A stretch of 32,923 bases of DNA from Bacteroidota bacterium. Lineage in GTDB: Bacteria > Bacteroidota > Bacteroidia > Chitinophagales > Chitinophagaceae. The notes below the pieces were generated by a model. That model saw only the letters and a list, made by a program, of their open reading frames with translations, did no database searches and was not told where the DNA came from. The stretch is from positions 1 to 32,923 of the forward strand of contig JABDGW010000036.1 of the NCBI GenBank assembly GCA_013285855.1, read 5' to 3'. How positions within the stretch are numbered: the first letter of the stretch is position 1; each line of letters starts with the position of its first letter. The position numbers were made by a program, and so were the translations under genes. Of the stretch, positions 1-8,987 are shown piece by piece.

Positions 1-2369
1 TTGCCTGCCATCTGGTTTACGGAGTCAGTTAAGTCTTTCCACGTACCACCAACACCCGGCACATTTGCCTGGCCGCCGAGTTTACCTTCTGTACCCACTT
101 CCCGCGCAACACGTGTTACTTCAGAGGCAAATGCACGAAGTTGTTCCACCATCGTGTTGATAGTGTTTTTCAATTCAAGAATTTCACCTTTTACATCCAC
201 TTCAATTTTGCGTGAAAGGTCTCCATTAGCAACGGCCGTAGTTACTTCAGCAATGTTTCTTACCTGAGATGTAAGATTTGATGCCATTTTATTTACTGAA
301 TCCGTGAGATCTTTCCAAAGCCCTTCTACACCAGGAACATCAGCCTGACCGCCAAGCTTACCTTCAGAGCCTACTTCACGTGCCACACGGAATACTTCAG
401 AACCAAAAGAGTTTAACTGGTCCACCATCGTGTTGATGGTATTTTTCAATTCCAGGATTTCACCTTTTACGTCAACGGTAATTTTTCTTGACAGGTCTCC
501 TTTAGCAACGGCCGTTGTTACTTCCGCAATATTTCTCACCTGTGCCGTAAGATTTGAACCCATTTGATTCACTGAATCTGTCAAATCTTTCCAGGTACCA
601 CCAACACCTTGCACTTTAGCTTGTCCACCAAGCTTTCCTTGTGTACCTACTTCAAGCGCCACACGTGTTACTTCCGAAGCAAATGAGTTCAACTGATCCA
701 CCATTGTATTGATGGTATTCTTTAATTCCAGGATTTCACCTTCAACGTTTACCGTAATCTTTTTTGACAAGTCACCGTTTGCGACAGCGGTAGTAACCGC
801 CGCAATATTTCTTACCTGTGCAGTAAGATTAGATGCCATTTGATTTACAGATTCAGTAAGGTCTTTCCACGTACCACCCACATCCTGCACCTTTGCCTGC
901 CCTCCAAGCTTACCTTCAGTACCTACTTCAAGCGCCACACGTGTAACTTCTGAAGCAAATGAATTCAACTGGTCAACCATTGTATTAATGGTGTTCTTCA
1001 ACTCCAATATTTCTCCCTCTACATCTACAGTTATTTTTTTCGAAAGGTCACCTTTTGCAACTGCAGTTGTTACTTCGGCAATGTTGCGCACCTGCGCAGT
1101 AAGATTTGAACCCATCTGGTTCACAGATTCTGTAAGGTCTTTCCACACGCCGCCAACACCTTTTACTGTTGCCTGGCCGCCCAATTTTCCTTCAGAGCCT
1201 ACTTCTCTTGCTACACGGGTAACTTCTGCAGAGAAAGAATTTAATTGATCCACCATCGTATTGATAGTATTCTTCAGCTCAAGAATCTCACCTTTTACAT
1301 CCACCGTAATTTTTCTTGAAAGATCACCTAACGCCACCGCCGTAGTTACTTCCGCAATGTTACGTACCTGGTCAGTCAGGTTTGATGCCATCTGGTTCAC
1401 AGAATCTGTAAGATCTTTCCATGTACCGGCAACACCTTTAACTTCTGCCTGTCCGCCGAGTTTACCATCAGTACCTACTTCGCGTGCCACACGGGTTACT
1501 TCAGATGAAAATGAATTCAACTGGTCAACCATGGTATTAATGGTATTCTTCAATTCAAGAATTTCTCCCTGTACATCCACTGTAATTTTTTTCGAAAGAT
1601 CACCCTTCGCCACTGCCGTTGTTACTTCTGCTATGTTGCGCACCTGTGCAGTAAGATTACCAGCCATTTGGTTCACAGAATCCGTAAGGTCTTTCCATAC
1701 ACCAGCCACGCCCTTTACTTTTGCCTGTCCGCCAAGTTTGCCTTCCGAACCTACTTCCCGGGCCACACGTGTAACTTCCATAGAGAAAAGATTCAATTGT
1801 TTCACCATGTCATTCACTTCAGTGGCGATTTTTGCAAACTCACCCAAGAGTATGTGGTCACCTATCTTAAGCGGCATTTCCTGGGAAAGATTTCCTTTCG
1901 CAACTGAACTTATAACATGTGCTATTTCTATAGTTGGATGAACAAGGTCTGATATAAGGCTGTTGATAGCATCTACACTATTTTGCCATGATCCCTGTGC
2001 AGTACGCGGTAATTCAACCCGGTGATTTAAATGCCCTTGTTTGCCGATTGTATTTCTTGCAAGCGTTAATTCCTGAACAAAGGTTTCATTGAGTGAAATA
2101 ATATCATTTAATGTATCACATATTTTACCACTAACACCGATCTTATCAATTGGCATCCGAACACTGAAATCGCCGTTTTTTACTGCTGCCAAAATTGTAA
2201 GCAGTTCACGAATGTTAAGCTCATCTGCAAACTGGATATTGTCAGTACTGATTTTGTTCGTTGACTTGCCGATTGTTGGTTTCCCATTGGTTTTAGAAGT
2301 ATGAGGTTTTACTGCAATCAGTTCAGTGTCTGAGACTGTAGCTAAAGAACTTTTGGTTTTTCTTTTCAT
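1..2369 (-). CDS. Poly-HAMP sensor protein, N-terminal part (partial at window edge)
   Basis: The frame stays open from an ATG at 2367-2369 to base 1, giving about 789 residues, and continues outside the window. After a hydrophilic N-terminus with no signal peptide or membrane segment come HAMP-like units. Seven near-identical 92-residue copies share [21 protein letters not shown] and [11 protein letters not shown], with copies of the first motif every 276 bases (complement of positions 34, 310, 586, 862, 1138, 1414, 1690). One or two divergent units precede them. This is the layout of soluble Nik1/group III-type kinases, where poly-HAMP arrays pass a signal to a downstream HisKA/HATPase and often receivers. 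That catalytic part would lie beyond base 1 and is inferred, not seen. HAMP identity is confident. Confidence 0.9.
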   Translation of the reverse strand, partial: MKRKTKSSLATVSDTELIAVKPHTSKTNGKPTIGKSTNKISTDNIQFADELNIRELLTILAAVKNGDFSVRMPIDKIGVSGKICDTLNDIISLNETFVQELTLARNTIGKQGHLNHRVELPRTAQGSWQNSVDAINSLISDLVHPTIEIAHVISSVAKGNLSQEMPLKIGDHILLGEFAKIATEVNDMVKQLNLFSMEVTRVAREVGSEGKLGGQAKVKGVAGVWKDLTDSVNQMAGNLTAQVRNIAEVTTAVAKGDLSKKITVDVQGEILELKNTINTMVDQLNSFSSEVTRVAREVGTDGKLGGQAEVKGVAGTWKDLTDSVNQMASNLTDQVRNIAEVTTAVALGDLSRKITVDVKGEILELKNTINTMVDQLNSFSAEVTRVAREVGSEGKLGGQATVKGVGGVWKDLTESVNQMGSNLTAQVRNIAEVTTAVAKGDLSKKITVDVEGEILELKNTINTMVDQLNSFASEVTRVALEVGTEGKLGGQAKVQDVGGTWKDLTESVNQMASNLTAQVRNIAAVTTAVANGDLSKKITVNVEGEILELKNTINTMVDQLNSFASEVTRVALEVGTQGKLGGQAKVQGVGGTWKDLTDSVNQMGSNLTAQVRNIAEVTTAVAKGDLSRKITVDVKGEILELKNTINTMVDQLNSFGSEVFRVAREVGSEGKLGGQADVPGVEGLWKDLTDSVNKMASNLTSQVRNIAEVTTAVANGDLSRKIEVDVKGEILELKNTINTMVEQLRAFASEVTRVAREVGTEGKLGGQANVPGVGGTWKDLTDSVNQMAG

Positions 2370-2744
2370 TGTGCGCTAATTAAGTGAGTATGTCTTAAAA
2401 ATTATTAAAAATGTGGAATATTTCGTACAGACATGAACGAATATCTTAGTGACTTATTATTGTAATTTGAATGCAAAATTCTTCACAGCATGAAATCATC
2501 AGATGGTTTTAACTATGAAATCCATTTAGCAGTCAATTTTCAATAAAGTAAAATCAATTATAAATACACACACAGCAAATTTCTCCGTTATAATTCAGCA
2601 AATTTCAGGCTAAATAAAAGCGATAGATTTATACGCATCTACTTTTACCTGATATTCCTGATATTGCCATCAGCCGGAAATCGTGTAAAAAATTTGAGAA
2701 CAGAATAAATGTAAGACAAGGCCGCCGCTACATCGTTCCTGCAT
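2370..2744. other. Intergenic region upstream of the poly-HAMP gene
   Basis: This 375-base AT-rich gap lies between the start of the poly-HAMP gene and the stop of the next minus-strand gene. No convincing reading frame, RNA gene or strong hairpin was seen, and no clear TAnnTTTG promoter. It presumably holds the promoter of the poly-HAMP gene and the 3' end of the lipoprotein transcript. Confidence 0.5.
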
Positions 2745-3272
2745 TTAATAGCTTTTTAATGTTCCAACATATTTTCCGGAAGCGGTTTTGCCATCAATTG
2801 AAAGGGAAAATTCAACAGTGTACTCCTGGCCCGATTTGGAAACGGTAACTGATCCTGTTCCGTATGCCGCGTCTCTAAATGAACCACTTATTGTATTTGT
2901 AATCTCGTTGCTAATGCCCATCTGCGCAAAAGCTATCATTGGTGAACCCGGTGTTGTTTGCGACGGCCATTTATAGGTTCCGGCGGAAATATCTGTGGGT
3001 ATAGTTGAGTCTAATGTTAGTAAAAATCCGGCACCTGGTCCATCAGCATTAAGTACACCGGCAGATGCCATAACTGAAACGCCTGAAGAAAAAAAAGAAA
3101 CGGAAAACCGTGTATTTACCTCGTTATTTATATACCCTTTTACAAGTGTATATTCTTTGCCATCGTACGTAAACTTACTGCTGGTTGTTACTGAACCCTG
3201 TTCACTATCTTTTTTACATGACATCAATAAAAGAATAATTACAATGGCCAAAAGCAAATTTTTCGTTTTCAT
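2745..3272 (-). CDS. Putative lipoprotein, 175 aa, unknown function
   Basis: The N-terminus is a lipoprotein signal: MKTKN, a hydrophobic run and a lipobox LLMSC, with Cys19 followed by KKD. The protein should therefore be lipidated and held in an outer or inner membrane. The mature part is rich in Gly, Ser and Thr with alternating hydrophobic residues (for example FTYDGKEYTLVKGYI and GSVTVSKSGQEYTVEFSL), which suggests a beta-sandwich or barrel. The segment KTASGKYVG near the end resembles small secreted Bacteroidota proteins of unknown role. The ATG start places the signal peptide correctly. It is followed, in its own direction, by the intergenic region before the poly-HAMP gene, and about 210 bases separate it from the VOC gene upstream. 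No function can be assigned. Confidence 0.8.
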   Translation of the reverse strand: MKTKNLLLAIVIILLLMSCKKDSEQGSVTTSSKFTYDGKEYTLVKGYINNEVNTRFSVSFFSSGVSVMASAGVLNADGPGAGFLLTLDSTIPTDISAGTYKWPSQTTPGSPMIAFAQMGISNEITNTISGSFRDAAYGTGSVTVSKSGQEYTVEFSLSIDGKTASGKYVGTLKSY

Positions 3273-3484
3273 GCGGAGCAGTTTTAATGATTGAATTAGA
3301 AATGTATCGCAGCTAATGTTGATGAATCGGAATCACTTGCAGCGTTCGTTAATATGTCCGGCCGGTTATAACTTAAGTTAGCAATGAACAATGAAGTTAA
3401 ATAAAATCACAATACAAGATGTTTTGGTTTGCAGAACGACCAGCAGTGCCTGCTTTTTATTCATCATCCAAATGTAAAATATCT

Positions 3485-3838
3485 CTATTCTACACTTTGT
3501 CCAAAGGTGAGCAAATTGTTGTCCGGATCAAGCAGTGAAAATTCTTTTTGCCGCCAGGGTTTGGTTTGTAAATGCCCTGCCGGGTGTATGCCTACCTGAT
3601 TGTCCAGCATTGTTTGGTAAAGCATATCAATGTCATCTGTTCTTATATACACCTGCCCATAATTTTCTTTTGGGTCAAGCGCTGCAAATTCAAAAAAGTG
3701 AATTTGTATATTGTCTTTCTGCACCATCAGGTAGCCATCATAATCATTTCCAAATTGCTGAAAACCCAGCTTTATATAAAAGTGCTTTGTCGCGGCTTTA
3801 TCACGCATCGGCAGTTTTGGATTAATATCTGTAAGCAT
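3485..3838 (-). CDS. VOC superfamily protein (bleomycin-resistance/glyoxalase-like)
   Basis: A 117-residue single VOC module. It opens with INPKLPMRDKAATKHFYIKLGF, typical of the bleomycin-resistance subgroup: a first beta strand, then a helix leading to YxxLGF. Further segments are IQIHFFEF, GQVYIRTDDID and the C-terminal FSLLDPDNNLLTFGQ, the usual DPDGN-LxFGE signature in slightly altered form. Length and motifs match small cytoplasmic VOC proteins that bind or sequester antibiotics or carry out metal-dependent chemistry; the substrate cannot be read here. The ATG at 3838 is directly before the conserved start. A possible TAGCTTTG -7 element lies at 3866-3873 on the minus strand, but no good -33 element was seen. 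Confidence 0.85.
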   Translation of the reverse strand: MLTDINPKLPMRDKAATKHFYIKLGFQQFGNDYDGYLMVQKDNIQIHFFEFAALDPKENYGQVYIRTDDIDMLYQTMLDNQVGIHPAGHLQTKPWRQKEFSLLDPDNNLLTFGQSVE

Positions 3839-4047
3839 ACCATTTGATTTTTAATAAAATAAAACCAAAGCTAAAGTAATGTTTTATTTGCTGATGATTA
3901 TAACGCTATGCTGTATTTGCGTTGCTGAAGAAAACTTGCTGGTCAAGAACACCTGCATACGCGCCTTTACTTATCTGTTTGCTTGTGATGGGAAGATCAC
4001 GGCGATTGGCGTCACCAAATTGTCTGTTAGGAATTCGTTGTTTTTCG

Positions 4048-4482
4048 TCAGTTACTTTTGCCCGTTATCTCAACCCCATCTTGTACTGCCGCCTGAAGGA
4101 TATCAATGTTTATATCTTTTATAGTTTTGAACTTAATGCAATAGCCGGTCACACTCGCCTTGCCTAGTTTTTTTTCATACGTTTGGGCTAAGTATGTCTT
4201 ATCTTTTATGCCAAGGATGTAGATAGATATCCCGGATGTGTTTGCGCTCAAACCAATTTGATAAAACTCCCTGGTTGTTCCATCAGCATATTTTATGGAG
4301 TAAGATCCATATCCTATATTAGGGTTAGAAACAATTTTGCCTTTATCGTCTTTGCCATCTAAGAACCATAATTTACATTTTGGCAACACTTGAAGTATGT
4401 GTTGGTGCAACTCCTGCATCTCGCTGCGTTTTGGTTCAGGCTGGTTGGTAATATATTGTTTGATTTGTTCTTTTACATTCAT
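4048..4482 (-). CDS. DUF1801 (YdhG/CyaY-like fold) protein
   Basis: A 144-residue soluble protein. The N-terminal helix pattern IKQYITNQPEPKRSEMQELHQHILQVLP followed by a lysine- and tryptophan-bearing strand (CKLWFLDGKDDKGKIVSNPNIGYGSY) matches the DUF1801 family, in which similar phrases (PEPKRSDMEALH, NPNIGYG) recur. The C-terminus KASVTGYCIKFKTIKDINIDIL also matches that family. These proteins have a CyaY-like alpha/beta fold, and no reaction is established. The gene lies between a VOC gene and an alpha/beta hydrolase, all on the minus strand, with about 64 bases to the hydrolase stop, so cotranscription is possible but not shown. The ATG at 4482 gives the complete N-terminal helix. Confidence 0.8.
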   Translation of the reverse strand: MNVKEQIKQYITNQPEPKRSEMQELHQHILQVLPKCKLWFLDGKDDKGKIVSNPNIGYGSYSIKYADGTTREFYQIGLSANTSGISIYILGIKDKTYLAQTYEKKLGKASVTGYCIKFKTIKDINIDILQAAVQDGVEITGKSN

Positions 4483-4546
4483 ATAAATATAAAATTACAG
4501 GTTGTTTATTTTGGCTTTTTACTATTTGATATGCAGAGCCATTAAG

Positions 4547-5419
4547 TTATTTTAAAAAATCATTTAAGTAATTCAAGATCGTTGTTGTTTGCATCATCAG
4601 GCTGACATGTCCTTGTGAAGGAACAATAGCCAATTGCGATTTTGGCATTGGCTGCAAGTCAGCAGCAACACCACCTCCCAGCAATTGATACGTTTTCATC
4701 AACTCTACTTTATCCGTTCCATCATTGTCGCCCGATATGATCAGCACAGGCGCAGTAATTTTTGAAATATTGGAGTCACCGACGTTGAATGGCACCTTGG
4801 CGAAAGCAAACATCTGCTCTAAGAACTTTCTCCATTTTGTTGTATCAGGTGCCACTGCATCGTATGCGGTTTTTATTGGTGTATTATCAAAAAATTCAGG
4901 CTTAAAATCTTTAAACGCACCGTTTACTATCGGTAGCCAACCACTGGTTTTATAAGTAGAAGAAATGATCACTAATTTTCTTAACCGTTTAGGACTTTGC
5001 ACAGCAAACTGGTAAGCCACAGAGCCGCCCATACTATATCCCGCTACATCTGCACTGTCTATTTTCAGGTAATCCATCACTTTTTCTACATCGCTTGCTA
5101 AATTAGTAATTGATAATGCTCTATCTGAAAAAGGTGAGTGCCCATGTCCCTGCATTTCAATTGCAATTACTTTCCTGGTTTTTGATAGCCCGGGTATCAA
5201 TTCTCCCCAGTTCATATCAATTGTATAAAAAGCACCATGCAGTAAAACCAAGGGCCTGCCCTCACCATATACTTCGTAATAAACTTTAATTCCATTAACA
5301 GGCGCGTAACCGCTGTTGGAAGGCTTGATCTGTTGCCCGCTTGATGAAGATTCTATAAGCATAATTGCAATTAAAAGTATTAATCTAAAAAGGTTATATG
5401 TTTTGAGTAAATTTTTCAT
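4547..5419 (-). CDS. Alpha/beta hydrolase, probably exported
   Basis: A 290-residue alpha/beta hydrolase with an N-terminal hydrophobic segment (residues about 9-26) that is probably a signal peptide or anchor. The core fold starts with VNGIKVYYEVYGEGRPLVLLHG (oxyanion HG at 61-62). The nucleophile elbow is GYSMGG with Ser129. The acid is in SGDND (Asp231 or Asp233) and the base is His271 in SQGHVSLM, so a full catalytic triad is visible. It resembles the haloperoxidase/esterase branch; the substrate is unknown. It sits 44 bases downstream of the PhnB-like gene and may be the last gene of the ArsR-SRPBCC-VOC operon. ATG start at 5419. Confidence 0.88.
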   Translation of the reverse strand: MKNLLKTYNLFRLILLIAIMLIESSSSGQQIKPSNSGYAPVNGIKVYYEVYGEGRPLVLLHGAFYTIDMNWGELIPGLSKTRKVIAIEMQGHGHSPFSDRALSITNLASDVEKVMDYLKIDSADVAGYSMGGSVAYQFAVQSPKRLRKLVIISSTYKTSGWLPIVNGAFKDFKPEFFDNTPIKTAYDAVAPDTTKWRKFLEQMFAFAKVPFNVGDSNISKITAPVLIISGDNDGTDKVELMKTYQLLGGGVAADLQPMPKSQLAIVPSQGHVSLMMQTTTILNYLNDFLK

Positions 5420-5463
5420 AACGCTATTTAAATTTTAATTTATTGATAATAGAAAGCCGCCAA

Positions 5464-5898
5464 TTACTTGTCCTTATTTTTTGGGTCAAAGTTCACTATC
5501 CACTCAATACCGTATTTGTCTCTGAACATCCCAAAATATGTACCCCAGGGGCTGTCCCCGATAGGTCCTTCAATCGTTCCGCCTGCTGATAGCCCGTTAA
5601 ATATTTTGTCGGCTTCTTCACGGCTTTCTGCATGAATAAATATTTTAGACCTGTTTTCATTCTCATTTGTTTTCCCCATAAATTCCGGAACATCATTGGC
5701 CATTAAAAAGTTTTTGCCAACAGGCAATTCAATGTGCATTATTTTATTTGCATCATTTTCTGCTATTGGAAATTCAGGATTTGAGAGGTCTTTGAAACGC
5801 ATGATCTTTGTGAATTCTCCGCCAAATACTGATTTGTAAAAATTGAATGCTTCTTCTGCATTTCCGTTGAAGTTGATGTGTGGATTGATGTTTGCCAT
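5464..5898 (-). CDS. PhnB-like VOC family protein
   Basis: A 144-residue protein of the PhnB-like VOC group (also called 3-demethylubiquinone-9 3-methyltransferase-like). It shows the hallmark INPHINFNGNAEEAFNFYKSVFGGEF at the N-terminus, KIMHIELPVG, FLMANDVPE in the middle, and WGTYFGMFRDKYGIEWIVNF at the end. Family members form dimers and often have no proven catalytic role despite the methyltransferase name. It starts 66 bases after the stop of the second SRPBCC gene on the same strand; ArsR, AHSA1 and PhnB genes are frequently clustered in bacteria, so it probably belongs to the same operon. ATG start at 5898 puts the conserved core at residue 3. No odd features. Confidence 0.9.
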   Translation of the reverse strand: MANINPHINFNGNAEEAFNFYKSVFGGEFTKIMRFKDLSNPEFPIAENDANKIMHIELPVGKNFLMANDVPEFMGKTNENENRSKIFIHAESREEADKIFNGLSAGGTIEGPIGDSPWGTYFGMFRDKYGIEWIVNFDPKNKDK

Positions 5899-5964
5899 GA
5901 TTTTTTATTTTTTAGATTATTAAATTGGTTTATAAAAATTTTATTTAAAGCTTTTGAATGAAAA

Positions 5965-6462
5965 TTATTTTTTGGATAAAGTGGCTAATAAGTTTTCAAG
6001 GTTGCTTAATGACATTTTCATTCCTTGTGTGAAGCCATCCAATACTCTTTCCATTCTTTCAAGCGATTCATTGTAAATAACGATGTTCACTTTTGTTGTT
6101 CCGTTTTCTTCGCTGAAAGTATGATCCCATTCAGAGCCCGGCAATTCAGGATTTTCATTTTCGTCTGCGAAAGCATTGTACATTTTAAAGTTGGTCTTCG
6201 GAGTGATGGAAGTATACTCCTGTATTGCCCAACGTTCTTGTCCATCAGGACTAATCATTGCATAAAATCTTTTGCCGCCAACTTTAAAATCCTGGTATTT
6301 TGTTTTAGCTGTCATGGGTGAAGGTGCAATCCATTGATCTATCAATTCTGCTTTGGTGAAAGCATCCCATACCAGCGGAAGTTCAGCATCAAATTCCCTG
6401 GTTATATATACCTTTTTAGCCGGCTTGTCAACGGTGAAATCAAATAACAAATTATTGTTCAT
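5965..6462 (-). CDS. SRPBCC (AHSA1-like) protein, second tandem copy
   Basis: A 165-residue START/Bet v1-like (SRPBCC) protein of the AHSA1 group, a helix-grip fold with a hydrophobic cavity. Visible features are [19 protein letters not shown] at residues about 18-36, the substrate-pocket strand [18 protein letters not shown], and the C-terminal helix with [23 protein letters not shown]. It is a clear paralogue of the gene immediately upstream (shared [26 protein letters not shown] and PGSEWD), so the pair arose by tandem duplication. Where the sister has DQWWAPKPW this copy has DQWIAPSPM, so the ligand may differ. Its ATG at 6460-6462 lies inside the end of the previous gene (11-base overlap), which indicates translational coupling. 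Confidence 0.92.
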   Translation of the reverse strand: MNNNLLFDFTVDKPAKKVYITREFDAELPLVWDAFTKAELIDQWIAPSPMTAKTKYQDFKVGGKRFYAMISPDGQERWAIQEYTSITPKTNFKMYNAFADENENPELPGSEWDHTFSEENGTTKVNIVIYNESLERMERVLDGFTQGMKMSLSNLENLLATLSKK

Positions 6463-6970
6463 TCTTTTTGTTTTTTAAATTTTTTAATAATATTTCCAGT
6501 TCATTCAATGTCATTGTAAATCCACCTTCAAAGCCCATTTGAATTATTTGCTCGAGGGATGCAAGTGATTTATGCTTTATAACAATTTTTACTGTTGTGG
6601 TATCAGCTTGTTCAATAAAGTTTAAATCCCATTCTGAACCTGGAAACTCAGTATTGATGACTTCATCTTTGTCTGCAAATGCATCAATGAATTTGAAGTT
6701 GGTTGTTGGACTTATTGAAGTAAAATCCTGGATGCTCCAATGTTCTTGTCCTTCCGGACTCACCATAGCATAAAATCTTCGTCCGCCAACTTTGAAATCC
6801 ATAATTTTTGTTTTTGATTTCCAGGGTTTAGGTGCCCACCATTGATCAAGAATTTCTTTTTTGGTGAAAGCATCCCATACCAGCGGAAGTGCAGCATCAA
6901 ACTCCCTGTTTACATATACCGTTTTTGTTTCCTTGTCAACGGTAAAATCGAATAACAAATTGGTGTTCAT
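6452..6970 (-). CDS. SRPBCC (AHSA1-like) protein, first tandem copy
   Basis: A 172-residue AHSA1/SRPBCC protein with [33 protein letters not shown], the classic family opening in which the WW-P pair lines the cavity. It then has [21 protein letters not shown], a long beta meander, and a C-terminal helix ending in a lysine-rich tail. Its start overlaps the stop of the ArsR gene by four bases (ATG at 6968-6970, ArsR ending at 6967), and its end overlaps the next SRPBCC gene by 11 bases, so the three form one coupled translational unit. ArsR-AHSA1 pairs are a recurrent bacterial arrangement in which the SRPBCC protein is thought to bind a small ligand; which ligand is unknown. Confidence 0.93.
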   Translation of the reverse strand: MNTNLLFDFTVDKETKTVYVNREFDAALPLVWDAFTKKEILDQWWAPKPWKSKTKIMDFKVGGRRFYAMVSPEGQEHWSIQDFTSISPTTNFKFIDAFADKDEVINTEFPGSEWDLNFIEQADTTTVKIVIKHKSLASLEQIIQMGFEGGFTMTLNELEILLKNLKNKKNEQ

Positions 6971-7287
6971 TTTTTTTGTTTTTTCATTGTTGATAATACC
7001 TGGTCTAATTGATTAAATCTTTTTTCCCATATTTTTCTGAATTGTTCTAACCACTTATCTATTTCTTTCATTTTTTTTATTTCAAGCTGATAATAAATTT
7101 CCCTGCCTTGTTGCTCCTGTTTTACAAGTTCGCATTCTGTCAATATTTTAATATGTTTTGAGACAGCTTGCCTGCTTGTGTGAAAATGTTCAGCAAGGGC
7201 ATTTGGTGTCATTGCCTGTAATGCGATAAGTGCTATGATAGCTCGTCTTGTCGGGTCGGCTATGGCTTGAAAGACATCACGTCTCAT
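6967..7287 (-). CDS. ArsR-family winged-helix repressor
   Basis: A 106-residue winged-helix regulator starting [21 protein letters not shown], the signature of the ArsR subfamily paired with AHSA1 proteins. The HTH is [30 protein letters not shown], and the wing is [15 protein letters not shown]. No metal-binding cysteine pair (ELCVC) is present, so it is unlikely to sense arsenic or other metals through that site. The ATG at 7285-7287 is chosen over one at 7338 because the upstream one would start inside the promoter and palindrome at 7320-7339 and adds a non-conserved leader. It heads the operon with two SRPBCC genes, probably PhnB and the hydrolase, and is probably autorepressing. Confidence 0.93.
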   Translation of the reverse strand: MRRDVFQAIADPTRRAIIALIALQAMTPNALAEHFHTSRQAVSKHIKILTECELVKQEQQGREIYYQLEIKKMKEIDKWLEQFRKIWEKRFNQLDQVLSTMKKQKK

Positions 7288-7319
7288 TTTGTTGGTTGTT
7301 TTAATTGTGAAACTAATCG

Positions 7320-7371
7320 GTTGCAAATATATATGCAACTATTCGGTTTCGCAAAATATTTTGCAAAATAT
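7320..7371 (-). promoter_or_regulatory. Promoter and candidate operator of the ArsR-SRPBCC operon
   Basis: Read on the minus strand, TATATTTG (complement of 7324-7331) fits the Bacteroidota -7 consensus TAnnTTTG, with TTTTG about 20 bases upstream as the -33 element. The -7 box sits inside an inverted repeat with perfect GTTGCA/TGCAAC arms (7320-7325 and 7334-7339). The -33 region contains a perfect 14-base palindrome, GCAAAATATTTTGC (7351-7364), whose 12-base left part repeats directly after it. A dimeric ArsR protein bound to either palindrome would block RNA polymerase. The promoter match is seen; the binding is inferred. Confidence 0.65.
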
Positions 7372-7566
7372 TTTTTTTCAAAGAGAGAAAGTTTAAAGTC
7401 GCGGGGTTTTGCTGTGCGATTTTTTAAACATGCGGTGGGTAAATACAAGAGGCATGAAGCAGGCAAATAAATGTATGCTGATGGCAGTGGATTATAACCT
7501 TAAAAAAATAATGAAGTTTACAGCAGGAAAAGTGCAGGGCAGATGTAACAGCAATGCAGCAAGCCT

Positions 7567-8013
7567 TTATTTATTCTCAATCCAATCAACGAAAAGTTTT
7601 CTCTCGGCAAATAACCATTTTTCGGATTGTTTTACAAATTTGTCGTGGTATCTTATTGCGGCAATCATAAATTTTTGTTTTCCCTCAACAAGGTTTAAAT
7701 GATGTGCTAAACAATAAGTAATTCCAAAAGCACTGTTCCCGTCCATTGTCAAAATACTTTGTCCGTTAAAGTGCATTGTTGTGTCATAAGAATTTAAGTT
7801 ATCGAAAATGGGAAGCAAATCTTCATTTTTAGTTATTACCTGGGTGGGCTTTTCCGATTTCGGGTCGTAATACACTTCAAAGTTCGTGTCTTGTGTAAAC
7901 AATGCCATTTGTCCTTTTGCATCTCTTGTGTCTGCACAAATTGCATATTTATCAATTAGCTCACGAATTAAAACTCTGTCTGTATTTTCCTGTAATTGTT
8001 GTTCAATAGTCAT
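7567..8013 (-). CDS. SnoaL-like/NTF2-fold protein
   Basis: A 148-residue protein of the SnoaL-like (NTF2-like) group. It has DRVLIRELIDKYAICADTRDAKGQMALFTQDTNFEVYY, matching the usual helix followed by DxRDW..L.ALFT.D. Then come TTMHFNGQSILTMDGNSAFGITYCLAHHL and a final strand WLFAERKLFVDWIE. Such alpha+beta barrels can be enzymes (isomerases, dehydratases) or small-molecule binders; His residues in the HFNGQ and AHH segments could line the pocket. The ATG is at 8013. About 60 bases upstream begins an attC-like repeat (8073-8200), and a near-perfect palindrome lies between, so the gene looks like a single-gene unit. The substrate is unknown. Confidence 0.8.
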   Translation of the reverse strand: MTIEQQLQENTDRVLIRELIDKYAICADTRDAKGQMALFTQDTNFEVYYDPKSEKPTQVITKNEDLLPIFDNLNSYDTTMHFNGQSILTMDGNSAFGITYCLAHHLNLVEGKQKFMIAAIRYHDKFVKQSEKWLFAERKLFVDWIENK

Positions 8014-8056
8014 AAGTTATTATTTAAATTAAGTTGTTGTTCTATTTTTTTAAGTA

Positions 8057-8076
8057 CGTCGCTTTTAAAAGTGACG
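8057..8076. promoter_or_regulatory. Near-perfect 20-bp palindrome upstream of the SnoaL-like gene
   Basis: CGTCGCTTTT followed by AAAAGTGACG forms a palindrome with a single mismatched position in each arm, 44 bases upstream of the SnoaL-like start. It could be an operator or the hairpin end of the adjacent repeat. No protein can be linked to it. Confidence 0.4.
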
Positions 8077-8200
8077 CACAACGATTCAGCATTGCTTAAG
8101 GAGTGATATTAGCATTTCTGTCGGCCGATAATTGAAGCCGAATTAAAAAACGAAAGTTGAAGATAAAAATAAATGTTCAATAGCGTTACGTCGCACTAAA
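8073..8200 (-). repeat. attC-like intergenic repeat (outlying copy)
   Basis: On the minus strand this reads from GTGCGACGTAACGCTATT through an AT-rich centre to AATGCTGAATCGTTGTGCGTC. The end resembles the junctions at 15096 and 16609 (GCAATGCTGATTCGTTAGC; CACGTTGTGCGTC), and the left half resembles the repeat at 16969-17171. It precedes the SnoaL-like gene as the other copies precede theirs. The intergenic stretch continues to 8366 without further recognisable features. Confidence 0.5.
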
Positions 8201-8366
8201 TATGGAGCTTATAAACATACAAATGTTGAAGTATGCTCTTCCGTCCAGGTCTGCTAAAAATTCCCAGATAAGTAAGGAGAATAACCAACCGAAATTGTCA
8301 GGGAGGATGATTACATTCGTTTCCTCATTCCGGCTTTGAATAAAATGACCTAACTAATCTTGCGCT

Positions 8367-8987
8367 ATGGAGATCAAAAAGGAATTCCTGAAAATTGAAA
8401 AGGAACGGTTCGTTACATTCATGGATGCGCTCATGGCCATTATCATGACGATTATGGTTTTGGAAATCAAAATACCCGCTGTTGAAACTTTCACCGATGA
8501 AACGCTCCGGCAGGAGCTGCACAAAGCCATCACTCCTCTCATTGGGTTTCTTGTTTCATTCGGCACGCTTACCAGCATCTGGATATCTCATAATGATTTG
8601 ATGAAAGACATCCATGGCATAACCAAACAATTTGCCCTTCTTAATTTCTTATTGATCCTCGTTAGCGCCCTTGTGCCATTTTCTACCGCCCTGGCGTGGG
8701 GCTATTCAACAACTTCTCTTGCTGTGTTCATTTATGCGCTCAACATCTTCCTGCTTAGTGCAGCCTTTGCCGTCTTATATGGGTTCGCTATGAGTAAAAA
8801 GCTGATACCTGTCACCACTTCTCAATACATGAGGGTAAAAAGAATTATTGGGGTTTCAGGTCTTGTTTTATTGGTGATCGCCATGTTCTTCTCCTTTCTC
8901 AATCCCGGCTTTTCACTTTTTTTAACCGCTTTAATTCCGTTGTCACACACCATCCCCATCGTTTTTGCTTATAAGTTTAAGAGCTGA
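8367..8987 (+). CDS. TMEM175-family potassium channel-like membrane protein
   Basis: A 206-residue protein with about six membrane segments (roughly 18-36, 54-73, 86-106, 114-136, 155-175 and 180-199). The first segment, RFVTFMDALMAIIMTIMVLEIKIP, fits the TMEM175 (DUF1211) pattern R..xFSDAVfAI..TLlVLeiK.P, including the starting Arg and the Asp. The usual Ser of the FSD motif is replaced by Met. ISHNDLMKDI after segment 2 is also typical. Bacterial TMEM175 proteins are tetrameric K+ channels in the inner membrane. It is the first plus-strand gene and stands alone between two minus-strand genes; the ATG at 8367 is the only sensible start. No clear promoter was seen. Confidence 0.85.
   Translation: MEIKKEFLKIEKERFVTFMDALMAIIMTIMVLEIKIPAVETFTDETLRQELHKAITPLIGFLVSFGTLTSIWISHNDLMKDIHGITKQFALLNFLLILVSALVPFSTALAWGYSTTSLAVFIYALNIFLLSAAFAVLYGFAMSKKLIPVTTSQYMRVKRIIGVSGLVLLVIAMFFSFLNPGFSLFLTALIPLSHTIPIVFAYKFKS

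Noticed and set aside
1..1941. Several plus-strand open frames at the window start
   Set aside because: They are the antisense of the poly-HAMP gene, kept open by its repeated codons, with no recognisable protein.
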